DNA of 8,728 bases from Comamonadaceae bacterium (GCA_947458345.1 CANHBU010000058.1:1-8728); one strand, 5' to 3'; counted from the stretch's first letter, positions 1 through 8,443 are shown. Notes: generated from the letters alone by a model not told the origin. Made by a program: numbers and translations.

Positions 1-1
1 C

Positions 2-637
2 ACACCGGGCATCAAGATCCTGCGCCACCTACCCATCTTCGGCTACGACGACGCGCCCCACGGCCACATGGAAGTCTCGCTCGAGAACGTGCGGGTGCCA
101 GCGAGCAACCTGATGCTGGGAGAAGGACGCGGCTTCGAGATCGCCCAAGGGCGCCTGGGGCCTGGACGCATCCACCACTGCATGCGAAGCATCGGCGCGG
201 CTGAGCGCGCGCTTGAATTGATGTGCAGCCGCCTCAACAGCCGCATCGCCTTCGGCAAGCCGGTGTCGGCGCAATCGGTCTGGCATGAGCGCATCGCCGA
301 GTCGCGCTGCATGATCGAGCAGGCCCGTCTGCTGACGCTCAAGGCCGCCTACATGATGGACACCGTGGGCAACAAGGTGGCCAAGGCTGAAATCGCCATG
401 ATCAAGGTCGTGGCGCCCAATATGGCGGCCAAAGTCATCGACTGGGCCATCCAGGCCCATGGCGGCGGCGGCATGTCCGACGACTTTCCGCTGGCCTACG
501 CCTACGTCTGGCAGCGCGCGCTGCGCTTTGCCGACGGCCCAGACGAAGTGCATCGCGCCTCGCTGGCCAAGCTTGAGCTCGCACGCCATCTGGTGCGTCG
601 GGAAGAGCCCGACATGCCCGTGACCCGGGGCTCCTGA
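2..637 (+). CDS. Acyl-CoA dehydrogenase, C-terminal part (5' end outside window)
   Basis: The reading frame is open from the window edge to TGA at 635-637, giving 211 visible codons; the N-terminal half lies upstream. The visible part begins at the end of the middle beta domain ([14 protein letters not shown], then [20 protein letters not shown]) and continues through the C-terminal helical domain. It ends with [12 protein letters not shown], the flavin-contacting stretch, and [10 protein letters not shown]. These motifs are those of the ACAD10/ACAD11-like branch of FAD-dependent acyl-CoA dehydrogenases, which oxidise acyl-CoA to trans-2-enoyl-CoA and pass electrons to ETF. The position aligned with the catalytic Glu of medium-chain enzymes (YEGT) appears to be Asp in ADGP, about visible residue 178, as I recall for the ACAD10/11 branch. 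Substrate chain length cannot be told. It is convergent with the MarR gene. The family call is firm; the exact substrate is unknown. Confidence 0.93.
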   Translation, partial: TPGIKILRHLPIFGYDDAPHGHMEVSLENVRVPASNLMLGEGRGFEIAQGRLGPGRIHHCMRSIGAAERALELMCSRLNSRIAFGKPVSAQSVWHERIAESRCMIEQARLLTLKAAYMMDTVGNKVAKAEIAMIKVVAPNMAAKVIDWAIQAHGGGGMSDDFPLAYAYVWQRALRFADGPDEVHRASLAKLELARHLVRREEPDMPVTRGS

Positions 638-652
638 GCAGCAGCGCTCAGG
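633..652 (+). terminator. Possible weak stem-loop overlapping the dehydrogenase stop
   Basis: Seven-base perfect arms (CCTGAGC at 633-639, GCTCAGG at 646-652) enclose a six-base loop and overlap the stop codon. No T tract follows, so an intrinsic terminator is only a guess; it could also be chance in GC-rich DNA. Confidence 0.25.
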
Positions 653-669
653 GCCGCATGCTGAGGGCA

Positions 670-707
670 GCGCCTTAAACCCGCGCCTTAAACCCGCGCC
701 TTAAACC
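670..707. repeat. 13-bp tandem repeat, about 2.9 copies, between convergent genes
   Basis: The unit GCGCCTTAAACCC starts at 670, 683 and 696; the third copy ends after CC. Each unit contains TTAA, which supplies TAA on both strands. Because the period is 13, the three copies put TAA in all three frames of each strand: minus-strand stops at 675-677, 688-690 and 701-703, plus-strand stops at 676-678, 689-691 and 702-704. The stop codon of the MarR gene is in the last copy. Confidence 0.9.
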
Positions 708-1216
708 GGCCCCTGGGCTGAGCCGGGCTGGGACTCGTCGGCCTCCAGATTGGCAATCATGCGGGCCATGGCCTGGCGAAACTGCGCGATCTCTTGCGCC
801 GAAAAATCGCTCATGGCCACCGCATTGACCTCTTCGGCCAGTGGCACCAGCACCGCCTTGAGCGCACGCCCACTAGGGGTCAGGCAGACGCTGAGGTTGC
901 GCATATTGCTGGGCAGCTTGCGCCGCGTGACGTAGCCCGCCTTCTCCATCGAGAGCAAAGCGCTGTAGGTGGTGGGCTCGCTCATGCCGGCCAACTCGCT
1001 GAGTTCGCGCTGCGTGATGCCCTCGCGCTCCCACAAAATGCGCAAAAACACCCACTGACCGATCGAGACCGAATGGGCCGCCAGCCGGATCTGCATGGCG
1101 CGCTGGATCATGCGCAGCAGGTCCTTGACCGCATGGGCCATGCGGTCGTTGGGCACGGCCTCGCGCCATTTGCGCAGGCCCGGCAACGAATTGACAGTGC
1201 TTTCTTTTGGGGTCAT
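701..1216 (-). CDS. MarR-family transcriptional regulator
   Basis: This encodes 171 residues from ATG at 1214-1216. The fold is typical of MarR, which are dimeric winged-helix regulators, usually repressors released by small aromatic or lipophilic ligands. Helices at about 25-65 include SIGQWVFLRILWE. The recognition helix-turn-helix spans about 67-96 (ITQRELSELAGMSEPTTYSA, then a Met-Glu-Lys-Ala-Gly turn), followed by the basic wing at about 97-111 (RRKLPSNMRNLSV) and a C-terminal dimerisation helix at about 138-160. The length is slightly above the usual 140-160 because of a polar N-terminal tail. An upstream in-frame TTG at 1256-1258 would add 14 residues (MTGCDCTCLPRN), but these look unlike the family, so I prefer the ATG; no clear ribosome binding site decides it. 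It is divergent from the chitinase and convergent with the dehydrogenase. Its target is not evident. Confidence 0.9.
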   Translation of the reverse strand: MTPKESTVNSLPGLRKWREAVPNDRMAHAVKDLLRMIQRAMQIRLAAHSVSIGQWVFLRILWEREGITQRELSELAGMSEPTTYSALLSMEKAGYVTRRKLPSNMRNLSVCLTPSGRALKAVLVPLAEEVNAVAMSDFSAQEIAQFRQAMARMIANLEADESQPGSAQGPV

Positions 1217-1606
1217 CGGCTGATTTCGTGGCAAACAAGTGCAATCGCAGCCGGTCAATCCAGGCGCGAACTGATTCTAGCCAGCGTGGCAAGGGTCGCC
1301 CGTCCTTGTGTCCACCGGTAAGAACAGTGAGCAGATCAGGCTCATCCGTGGCCAGCTACACATGGGCTTACATCTGCAGCTCAGCGGCAGTCCCCAGGTG
1401 CCAGCTCAGCCACTACGATCGCGGCCAACGCTGAGCCAGGCCCTGCCACAAGAGGCCTCGGGACACCGCCTCATCACCCGGTAAAAGCAGCGACACCTCC
1501 GAATGCACCAAGTGGGCAAAAGGGCCCGAAGAGCCCCTTTTGCACCGCAAGGCGCAGCCCTGTCCGCCGCAACACGAGCAGGCGTCTGACCGACGCTTGA
1601 AACACC
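1217..1606. other. Intergenic region between divergent MarR and chitinase genes
   Basis: I see no convincing gene in these 390 bases. They must carry the promoters of the MarR gene (leftward) and the chitinase (rightward), but no clear -35/-10 pair stands out. Inverted repeats visible are GCTCAGC/GCTGAGC (1404-1410 and 1430-1436, 19-base loop), the stronger stem-loop at 1516-1543, and a short GCGTC/GACGC hairpin (1582-1586 and 1592-1596). The last sits about ten bases before the chitinase start codon, where a ribosome binding site would be. Open frames here are short and lack codon bias like their neighbours. Confidence 0.6.
1516..1543. other. Perfect 9-bp stem-loop in the chitinase leader
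   Basis: GCAAAAGGG at 1516-1524 pairs perfectly with CCCTTTTGC at 1535-1543 around a ten-base loop. It lies 63 bases before the chitinase start codon. It could be an operator or a transcript structure (terminator, attenuator or mRNA stabiliser) in the chitinase leader. The T run is inside the stem, so it does not look like a standard intrinsic terminator. Confidence 0.45.
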
Positions 1607-3382
<1,776 letters not shown>

Positions 3383-3385
3383 GTC

Positions 3386-3417
3386 CCTCAGGGCTGGCGG
3401 CGCGGCCAGCCCTGAGG
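3386..3417. terminator. Strong stem-loop after the chitinase, probably bidirectional
   Basis: CCTCAGGGCTGGC (3386-3398) and GCCAGCCCTGAGG (3405-3417) are perfect 13-base inverted arms with a six-base loop GGCGCG, beginning four bases after the chitinase TAA. No T run follows on either strand, so termination would be of the GC-rich, U-poor type or Rho-assisted; it may also stabilise the mRNA 3' end. It also lies seven bases from the stop of the minus-strand gene remnant at 3424-3598, consistent with serving two convergent genes. Confidence 0.7.
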
Positions 3418-3423
3418 ACCCGC

Positions 3424-3598
3424 TCAGGCCATCAAGGCATCGTCTACGACGGCCAGCGCACGGGTCCAACCGGCCCAGGCGCCGCGGGTCTTGAGCGCAA
3501 ATCGCGAGATGAAAAAACCCGTGGGCGAGCAAAGCCTCCAGGTTGTGCAGCGTCTCGGGGTGGCCGTCGCCTAGGCTCGCCTTGTAGCCCTGCTGCAC
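3424..3598 (-). pseudogene. Small unrecognised gene with a one-base frameshift in a homopolymer
   Basis: On the minus strand a frame opens with GTG at 3598 (QQGYKASLG, then ETLHNLEALLAHGFF) and reaches a run of six T (plus-strand A6, 3512-3517). Reading five T instead of six continues without a break as ISRFALKTRGAWAGWTRAL, then about ten more residues to TGA at 3424-3426, for a total of 57 residues. The joined frame keeps mostly G/C third positions and a protein-like composition, whereas the uncorrected frame becomes Arg-rich and runs on through the chitinase as a shadow. I do not recognise the family. It may be a real frameshift mutation, a sequencing error in a homopolymer, or a +1 slippage site. 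The start is uncertain: in frame, a TGA lies at 3623-3625, so little can be added, and the 5' end may be lost. Only 39 bases separate it from the divergent hydrolase. Confidence 0.5.
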
Positions 3599-3637
3599 CC
3601 GCTTACACTGGCCGGCCGGCGCTCAAACGTAAGCTTC

Positions 3638-4558
3638 ATGACCCTCTTGCACGCACATCCCAACGCCCTGCGGCCGGCCAGCTTGACCCAGGCCTTGCGC
3701 GAAATCGGCCCGCAATGGCACCTCGATATCCGCGGCTGGGCCGAGCGCACCCGCGCGATCTACGAGCCCCTGCTGGCCGCCGCCCCCGCCGCAGCGCTGG
3801 AGGTTGTGCGCGATCTGCCCTATGGCAGCCACCCCCGGCAGGTGCTCGACATCTACCGCCCAAGCGGCGCCCGAGGCAGACCCGTGGTCGCCTTTGTGCA
3901 CGGCGGTGCCTTCGTGCGCGGCGAGAAAGACACCAGCGAACACCTTTATGCCAATGTGCTGACCTGGTTTGCGCGGCAAGGCTGCGTGGGCGTCAATATC
4001 GAATACCGCCTGGCCGATGAAGCGCCCTATCCCGGCGCCTCGATGGACGTGGCGCAGGCCTGCGACTGGATCGCCGATCACATCGGCGAGCACGGGGGCG
4101 ATGCCAAGCGCATTTGCCTGATCGGCCACTCGGCCGGCGGCACCCATGCGGCCACCTGCCTGAGCGATCCGGTGATGCAGCGCGCAGCGTCTCCTGTGGC
4201 AGCCCTGGTGCTCATCTCGGCACGCCTGCGTGCCGATGTGCTGCCGGCCAACCCCAACGCCGCCGGTGTGCGGGCCTACTACGGCACCGATGAGAGCCTG
4301 TATGAAAGCCGCTCGGCCATTGCCCACGCCGCCCGGCTGCAAGTGCCCACGCTGCTGGTCAACGCCGAATACGAGAACCCTCTGCTCGACCGTTACGGCC
4401 TCGAGTACGCGCTGGCCCTGGCGCAAGCGCGCGGACGCGCTCCGGTGCACCTGACGCTGCCCGACCACAACCACATGTCCATCGTCACCCACTTCAACAC
4501 GAGCGAAGAAACCCTGGGCCGATGCATTCTCGAATTCATCGACGGCCATATGCGCTGA
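3638..4558 (+). CDS. Alpha/beta hydrolase, HSL/kynurenine-formamidase-like esterase
   Basis: This encodes 306 residues with no signal peptide, so it is probably cytoplasmic. The oxyanion-hole motif HGGAF is at 88-92 and the nucleophile elbow GHSAGG at 163-168 makes S165 the catalytic serine. The acid is likely in NAEYENPLLD (E244 or D251) and the histidine in DHNHMS (H279 preferred over H277). The arrangement, with a helical N-terminal cap of about 60 residues before PYGSHPRQVLDIYRP, fits the BD-FAE/arylformamidase and hormone-sensitive-lipase-like carboxylesterases. Such enzymes hydrolyse ester or amide bonds in small molecules; the substrate cannot be told, and no tryptophan-degradation gene is adjacent to support kynurenine formamidase. 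Its 3' end overlaps the metallophosphoesterase gene by 37 bases, which implies co-transcription and probably coupled translation. Residues are all intact. Confidence 0.88.
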   Translation: MTLLHAHPNALRPASLTQALREIGPQWHLDIRGWAERTRAIYEPLLAAAPAAALEVVRDLPYGSHPRQVLDIYRPSGARGRPVVAFVHGGAFVRGEKDTSEHLYANVLTWFARQGCVGVNIEYRLADEAPYPGASMDVAQACDWIADHIGEHGGDAKRICLIGHSAGGTHAATCLSDPVMQRAASPVAALVLISARLRADVLPANPNAAGVRAYYGTDESLYESRSAIAHAARLQVPTLLVNAEYENPLLDRYGLEYALALAQARGRAPVHLTLPDHNHMSIVTHFNTSEETLGRCILEFIDGHMR

Positions 4559-5367
4559 AGGCGCTGGCCTTGCTGGCCACTGGCTTGGCGATCGCCCTGG
4601 CAGCCTATGCCGCCTGGATCGAGCCGCGGTGGATCGAGGTCAAGATCCACCGCCTCAGCGAGCCAAACGAGACGGCGGCTCAGGGGAGGCCGCGCCTGCG
4701 CATCGCACAGCTGTCTGACCTGCATCTGCAAAGCATCGGCCGGCGCGAACAGCTTGTGGCCGAGCAAATCGAGCGCCTGCAGCCCGACCTGATCGTCCTG
4801 TCGGGCGACGTGATCGACCGCGCCGACGCCCTGCCGGTTCTCGACGCCTTCCTGCGCAGCCTGAAAGGCCGGCCCACCGTGGCTGTGCTGGGCAACTGGG
4901 AGCACTGGGCCGGGGTCGATCCGCTCCATCTGCAGTCCACCTATGATCGCCATCCCCACACCACTTTGCTGGTCAACGCCCGCCGCCTTTACCGCTTGGG
5001 CGGCGGCCAGGTGCAGGCACACGGCCTGGACGACCACACCGCAGGCCAGCCACAGCTCGAGCGCCCAGCCGGCGCCCCGACACAGACCATCGAACTGCTG
5101 ATTGAGCACTCGCCGGCCTGGTTCGACACAGCCGCCGCACAAGACACGACAGCCCGCTACGACCTGTGCCTGGCCGGCCACACCCACGGCGGCCAAATCA
5201 CCCTGTTTGGCCTGCCCCTGTGGACCCCACGCGGCAGCGGCGCCTACGTCGGCGGCCCCTACCCTTCGCCGCTGTGCAAGATGCTCTATGTCTCCAGAGG
5301 CATCGGCACCTCCGTGCTGCCCGCCAGACTGGGCGCGCGACCCGAAATCGCCGTCTTTGACTGGTGA
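4522..5367 (+). CDS. Membrane-anchored metallophosphoesterase, YkuE/YaeI-like
   Basis: This encodes 281 residues. A single hydrophobic segment at about 12-31 follows a basic N-terminus and suggests an uncleaved membrane anchor. The calcineurin-like dinuclear metal motifs are complete: SDLHL (D66, H68), GDVID (D96), GNWEH (N125, E127/H128), EHSP (H196) and GHTHGGQ (H220, H222). The C-terminal SRGIGTSVLPARLGARPEIA is typical of the YkuE/YaeI group. Members hydrolyse phosphomonoesters, phosphodiesters or lipid-linked pyrophosphates; some act on the cell envelope, but the substrate here is unknown. ATG 4522 lies inside the hydrolase gene and leaves the anchor intact; a later CTG would cut into it. 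The large overlap suggests translational coupling. The gene ends at TGA 5365-5367, 130 bases before the response regulator. Confidence 0.9.
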   Translation: MHSRIHRRPYALKALALLATGLAIALAAYAAWIEPRWIEVKIHRLSEPNETAAQGRPRLRIAQLSDLHLQSIGRREQLVAEQIERLQPDLIVLSGDVIDRADALPVLDAFLRSLKGRPTVAVLGNWEHWAGVDPLHLQSTYDRHPHTTLLVNARRLYRLGGGQVQAHGLDDHTAGQPQLERPAGAPTQTIELLIEHSPAWFDTAAAQDTTARYDLCLAGHTHGGQITLFGLPLWTPRGSGAYVGGPYPSPLCKMLYVSRGIGTSVLPARLGARPEIAVFDW

Positions 5368-5407
5368 GCCCCAAAAAACCGGCTTTGCGCGATCCCGAGC
5401 TCAGGAC

Positions 5408-5441
5408 TCTGTCACATTCTGTCAAAACTTGCTGCGAATAA
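5408..5441 (+). promoter_or_regulatory. Pho-box-like direct repeat with -10-like element upstream of the two-component operon
   Basis: TCTGTCA occurs twice, at 5408-5414 and 5418-5424, exactly 10 bp apart. CTGTCA is the half-site of the PhoB box, whose usual period is 11 bp, so this is close to but shorter than a classical box. Eleven bases after the second half-site is GAATAA (5436-5441), well placed to act as a -10 element with the repeat substituting for a -35, as at activator-dependent OmpR/PhoB-class promoters. Transcription would start near 5448, leaving a leader of about 50 bases before GTG 5498. The binder could be PhoB or the operon's own OmpR-type regulator; this is inference. Confidence 0.5.
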
Positions 5442-5497
5442 GAAACACTGTGATTCAATCTCGTGTCTCTTGGAAACCTATCAAACGCCAGCCCGCC

Positions 5498-6259
5498 GTG
5501 ATCGACAAGCCCCACATTGCCGTCGTCGAAGACGAACACAGCCTGCGCAAGGATCTGGCCGAGTACCTGCAAGCGCGCGGCTTTGCCGTGCAGGACTACG
5601 CATCGGCCGAAGCGCTTTACCAAGCATTTGCCCCGCCGTCTTGCGATCTGGTGCTGCTCGACATTGGTTTGCCGGGACAAAGCGGGTTGCAAGCGGCCCG
5701 CTGGGTGCGCGATCGCAGTTCTGCGGGGATTGTCATGCTCACCGCCTTCCGAGAGCCGGCCGATCAGGTGGCGGGCTTGCAAGCAGGGGCCGATGCCTAC
5801 CTCATCAAAAACGCGCCTCTGGAGGTCATTGAGGCCACTTGCCGCAGCGTGCTGCGCCGGGTCGCAGCAAACCGGCAGCTTGGCATCGACGCCCAAGCCC
5901 AGCACACCCACTCAGCGCGAGCCCACACGCCGGCGGTTGAGGAAAGCGCCTGGCAGCTGCAGCCCAAGCGCTGGCTGCTGATCCCCCCCAAGGGCGAGCC
6001 CGTCGTTTTGACGTACAAGGAGCTGATTTTTCTGAGCGAGTTGATGCAGGCCCAGGGCCGAACGGTCAGCCGCTTGGCCTTGCTCAAGGCCATGGGCAAG
6101 ACGGAGACGCTGTCGAACCTGCGCAATCTGGAAAACTATGCCAGCCGGCTGCGGCGCAAGGTGCTGAGCCAGACGGGTCTCGAATTGCCCGTGCGCACCT
6201 CTTACAGCCAGGGCTACACCTTCGCCGCGCCCATGGGCCTGAAAGAAGAAGAGGTATGA
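5498..6259 (+). CDS. OmpR/PhoB-family response regulator
   Basis: This encodes 253 residues from GTG 5498. An N-terminal receiver domain (about 6-118) has acidic residues E11 and D12, phospho-acceptor D55 in LLDIGLPG, T82 in MLTAF and K104 in YLIKN. A 30-residue linker rich in Gln, His, Ala and Thr follows. The C-terminal winged helix (about 152-245) shows VLTYKELIFLSEL, VSRLALLKAMG, ASRLRRKV and YSQGYTFA, the DNA-binding pattern of OmpR/PhoB regulators that bind direct repeats. GTG 5450, also in frame, would add 16 residues but would almost coincide with the proposed transcription start; the frame stays open further upstream through the metallophosphoesterase gene, which is clearly not coding there. 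No good ribosome binding site is seen for either start. The stop overlaps the kinase ATG (ATGA), so the two are translationally coupled cognate partners. Confidence 0.92.
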   Translation: MIDKPHIAVVEDEHSLRKDLAEYLQARGFAVQDYASAEALYQAFAPPSCDLVLLDIGLPGQSGLQAARWVRDRSSAGIVMLTAFREPADQVAGLQAGADAYLIKNAPLEVIEATCRSVLRRVAANRQLGIDAQAQHTHSARAHTPAVEESAWQLQPKRWLLIPPKGEPVVLTYKELIFLSELMQAQGRTVSRLALLKAMGKTETLSNLRNLENYASRLRRKVLSQTGLELPVRTSYSQGYTFAAPMGLKEEEV

Positions 6260-8178
6260 GCCTGGTGCGTCAGGTCCTGCTGCGCCTGTTGCATCTTGCG
6301 CTGCTGCTGGCACTGCTGCTCGGGCTCGGTGCGGCAGGCGCCGCGCAAACTCAGGCGCCGCTGGTGCTGACCCAGGATCACAAGGTGGTCAGTACCGCGG
6401 GGCAGCTGGCGTTTTTAAAGGACGAGCAAGCCCGGCTGAGCTTCGAGCAAGCCCGGCAGGCCCGCTTCGTGCCCCTGGCCGCGCAGCGCAGCGGCGGCTA
6501 CAGCGCAGCGGCCCACTGGTACCGTCTGTCGCTGGTGCTGGAGCCCCAGACCAGTGGCCAGTGGATCTTGGCCCTGGGCGAGGCCTACCTGGACGATGTC
6601 CGGGTGTGGGTCGTCTCGCCCGATCAGCAAGTGACCGAGCATCAGCTTGGGGACCACTTCTGGCCCACGCGGCCAGCGCTGCGCTCGCCCGGCATGGCGC
6701 TGGTCCTGGACCTGAGCGAGCAGGGGCCGACCGAAGTGTTTGTGCGCATCGAGTCGATCAGCGCCATGAACTTCAACGCGCGCCTGTGGCAGACCGACGC
6801 GTTTTTCTCGCATGAAGGCCGGGTCAATTTTTACCAAGGCCTTTACTTCGGCGTGTTGCTGATTTTTGTGCTGATCAACCTGCTGTTCGGCGTCTGGCTC
6901 AAAGACACCAGCATGCTCGCTTTCGCCGGGTACGCGGGCACTCTGGTTCTGCTCTTCCTCGGGATCAATGGTTATGTGCCCATGCTCTTGCCCTGGGCAC
7001 CGCCGTGGTTGGTCGATGGGGTCACCGGCCTGGGCGTGGTCGCCGGCATGACAGCGGCCGTGTTGCTGTGGAGCCAGCTGCTCGAGCTGGGCAAGCGCTA
7101 CCCCCGAATCAACAAAGCCTATTGGCTGCTGGCGCTGCTGTGCATGGTAGCTGCGCCCCTGGTGGCCTCGGACGCTTATCGCATCGTCGCACCCAACCTG
7201 TTTCGGATCAGCATCATCTACATGTTCATCACGCTGGTGCTGGTCGGGCTGCTGTGGCATCGCAACAAAAAACTCGAGTTCCTGTTTTATCTGATGGCCG
7301 TGCTGGCCAATGTGACGGGCGCGTTCACGCAGATCACGATGTCGCTGGGCTGGCTGCCGCTCACCGCCCTGACCGAGTACGCGCACCAGGGCCTGAGCCT
7401 GGTGCAAGCCTTGCTCATGACGCTGGGGCTGCTCATCCGGATCGGCGAGCTGCAATCGGAGCGAGTGCGCATGGAGCAGGCCGTGACGCTGGCCAACGAA
7501 CGAAATGAAGAGCAGCGGCGTTTTGTGGCCGTGCTCTCGCATGAGTTTCGCACTCCTCTGGCGGTGGTAGACCGCGCGGCGCAAATGGTGCTGTTCAACA
7601 CGCCGCAGCTGGCTGCAGCGCAGGTCGAGCGCATGCACACCATACGCAGCGCCGTTGGGGGTTTGTCGACCTTGGTCGATGGATTTTTGGCGACCGAGAA
7701 AATTCGCCATAACAAACTTCAGCTTCAGATCGAAAACTGCGCGCTTGAATCTTTTTTTCAGGCCCAGCTTGGCCAGCTCGGCGAGGACCTGAGCGCGCGC
7801 GTGCAGTGCGATATCGCGCTGGCACAACCGAGCTGGCCCATCGATCCCGACATGCTGGGCATGGCGGTACGCAATTTGCTCATCAACGCCTTGCGCTATT
7901 CGCCCTCATCGAGCCTTGTCACCCTGCAAGCGCGCAGCGACCCGACCGGTCTGACCATCGAAGTATCAGACCACGGGCCCGGCCTGCAAGCGCAGGAGCT
8001 CAGCCAGCTGGGCGAGCCCTATTACCGGGCGTCCTCATCGAGTGGCAAGCAAGGCACTGGACTGGGCTACCACTTTAGCAAGCAGATCGTCAGCGCCCAT
8101 GGCGGGCAGATGCACGCCCGCAACCACGACAGCGGCGGCCTGGTGGTGACCATTGAACTGCTGACGCCATCGGCCTGA
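6256..8178 (+). CDS. 7TMR-DISM sensor histidine kinase
   Basis: This encodes 640 residues. A signal peptide (1-30, ending GAAGAA) is followed by a beta-rich extracytoplasmic domain at about 35-182 of the 7TMR-DISMED2 kind, with HWYRLSLVL (87-95), DDVRVWVV (113-120) and VFVRIES (161-167). Seven hydrophobic segments follow at about 192-215, 219-240, 252-272, 287-303, 318-334, 341-360 and 377-396, then a short coiled stretch (398-425). The HisKA H-box LSHEFRTPL gives phospho-acceptor H429. The HATPase domain has the N-box RNLLINALRYSP (N540, N544), G1 box DHGPGL (D572) and G2 box GTGLGY (600-605). It should autophosphorylate and pass phosphate to D55 of the regulator encoded just upstream, to which it is joined by an ATGA overlap. 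DISMED2 domains are thought to bind carbohydrates or similar small ligands; the ligand here is unknown. All catalytic motifs are intact. Confidence 0.94.
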   Translation: MSLVRQVLLRLLHLALLLALLLGLGAAGAAQTQAPLVLTQDHKVVSTAGQLAFLKDEQARLSFEQARQARFVPLAAQRSGGYSAAAHWYRLSLVLEPQTSGQWILALGEAYLDDVRVWVVSPDQQVTEHQLGDHFWPTRPALRSPGMALVLDLSEQGPTEVFVRIESISAMNFNARLWQTDAFFSHEGRVNFYQGLYFGVLLIFVLINLLFGVWLKDTSMLAFAGYAGTLVLLFLGINGYVPMLLPWAPPWLVDGVTGLGVVAGMTAAVLLWSQLLELGKRYPRINKAYWLLALLCMVAAPLVASDAYRIVAPNLFRISIIYMFITLVLVGLLWHRNKKLEFLFYLMAVLANVTGAFTQITMSLGWLPLTALTEYAHQGLSLVQALLMTLGLLIRIGELQSERVRMEQAVTLANERNEEQRRFVAVLSHEFRTPLAVVDRAAQMVLFNTPQLAAAQVERMHTIRSAVGGLSTLVDGFLATEKIRHNKLQLQIENCALESFFQAQLGQLGEDLSARVQCDIALAQPSWPIDPDMLGMAVRNLLINALRYSPSSSLVTLQARSDPTGLTIEVSDHGPGLQAQELSQLGEPYYRASSSSGKQGTGLGYHFSKQIVSAHGGQMHARNHDSGGLVVTIELLTPSA

Positions 8179-8302
8179 GCGCGACAGTTTGAGGTCTGCG
8201 CTGACCCCGGGGCATTGCTCAGCTGCAGGTGCTTGTCCGTCTCTAGGCTTCAATTTGACGGGCTAGGGGCTGAAGAACTCAGTGCCAGTATGAAAAGCGC
8301 AA

Positions 8303-8331
8303 TTGACTATTTGGAGATAGACAAATAAAGT
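8303..8331 (+). promoter_or_regulatory. Candidate sigma70 promoter of the DUF4347 gene
   Basis: TTGACT (8303-8308) matches the -35 consensus at five of six bases. TAAAGT (8326-8331) matches the -10 at four of six, with a 17-bp spacer. It lies in the most AT-rich part of the window and would start transcription near 8338, inside an inverted repeat, leaving a leader of about 135 bases. Confidence 0.5.
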
Positions 8332-8341
8332 ACTTATTTGT
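8321..8341. promoter_or_regulatory. Inverted repeat over the candidate -10: likely operator
   Basis: ACAAATAA (8321-8328) and TTATTTGT (8334-8341) are perfect 8-bp inverted arms around AGTAC; the centre also contains the palindrome AAGTACTT (8328-8335). The 13-bp centre-to-centre spacing of the arms suits a dimeric regulator, and the position over the -10 and start site would suit a repressor. The binding protein is unknown. Confidence 0.5.
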
Positions 8342-8443
8342 AAAAAAGTATTGCGCGAATAAGTTTTCCTGGCGGCACCGCTGACTTGAGGATTGGAGTG
8401 GATGCCCGGCCAGTCGACGGGTTCTCTGATTGCCACTTTTTAC

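Noticed and set aside
3623..4549. Minus-strand open frame of 308 codons opposite the alpha/beta hydrolase
   Set aside because: It is an antisense shadow; the hydrolase has intact HGGAF and GHSAGG motifs on the plus strand.
3638..4558. Assignment of the hydrolase as kynurenine formamidase (kynB)
   Set aside because: The fold and motifs fit, but no kynureninase or tryptophan dioxygenase gene is adjacent and the motifs are shared with many esterases.
5409..5424. Classical PhoB box
   Set aside because: The half-sites match CTGTCA, but the period is 10 bp rather than the usual 11 bp, so it is reported only as Pho-box-like.
5102..5497. Upstream extension of the response regulator frame into the metallophosphoesterase gene
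   Set aside because: The extra residues are Pro/Ala/Arg-rich with no domain, overlap conserved phosphoesterase motifs in another frame, and response regulators begin a few residues before the VVEDE motif.
6415..7827. Long minus-strand open frame of 470 codons opposite the sensor kinase
   Set aside because: Its composition is His/Gln/Arg-rich as expected from antisense reading of a GC-rich gene, no domain is recognisable, and the kinase motifs on the plus strand are complete.
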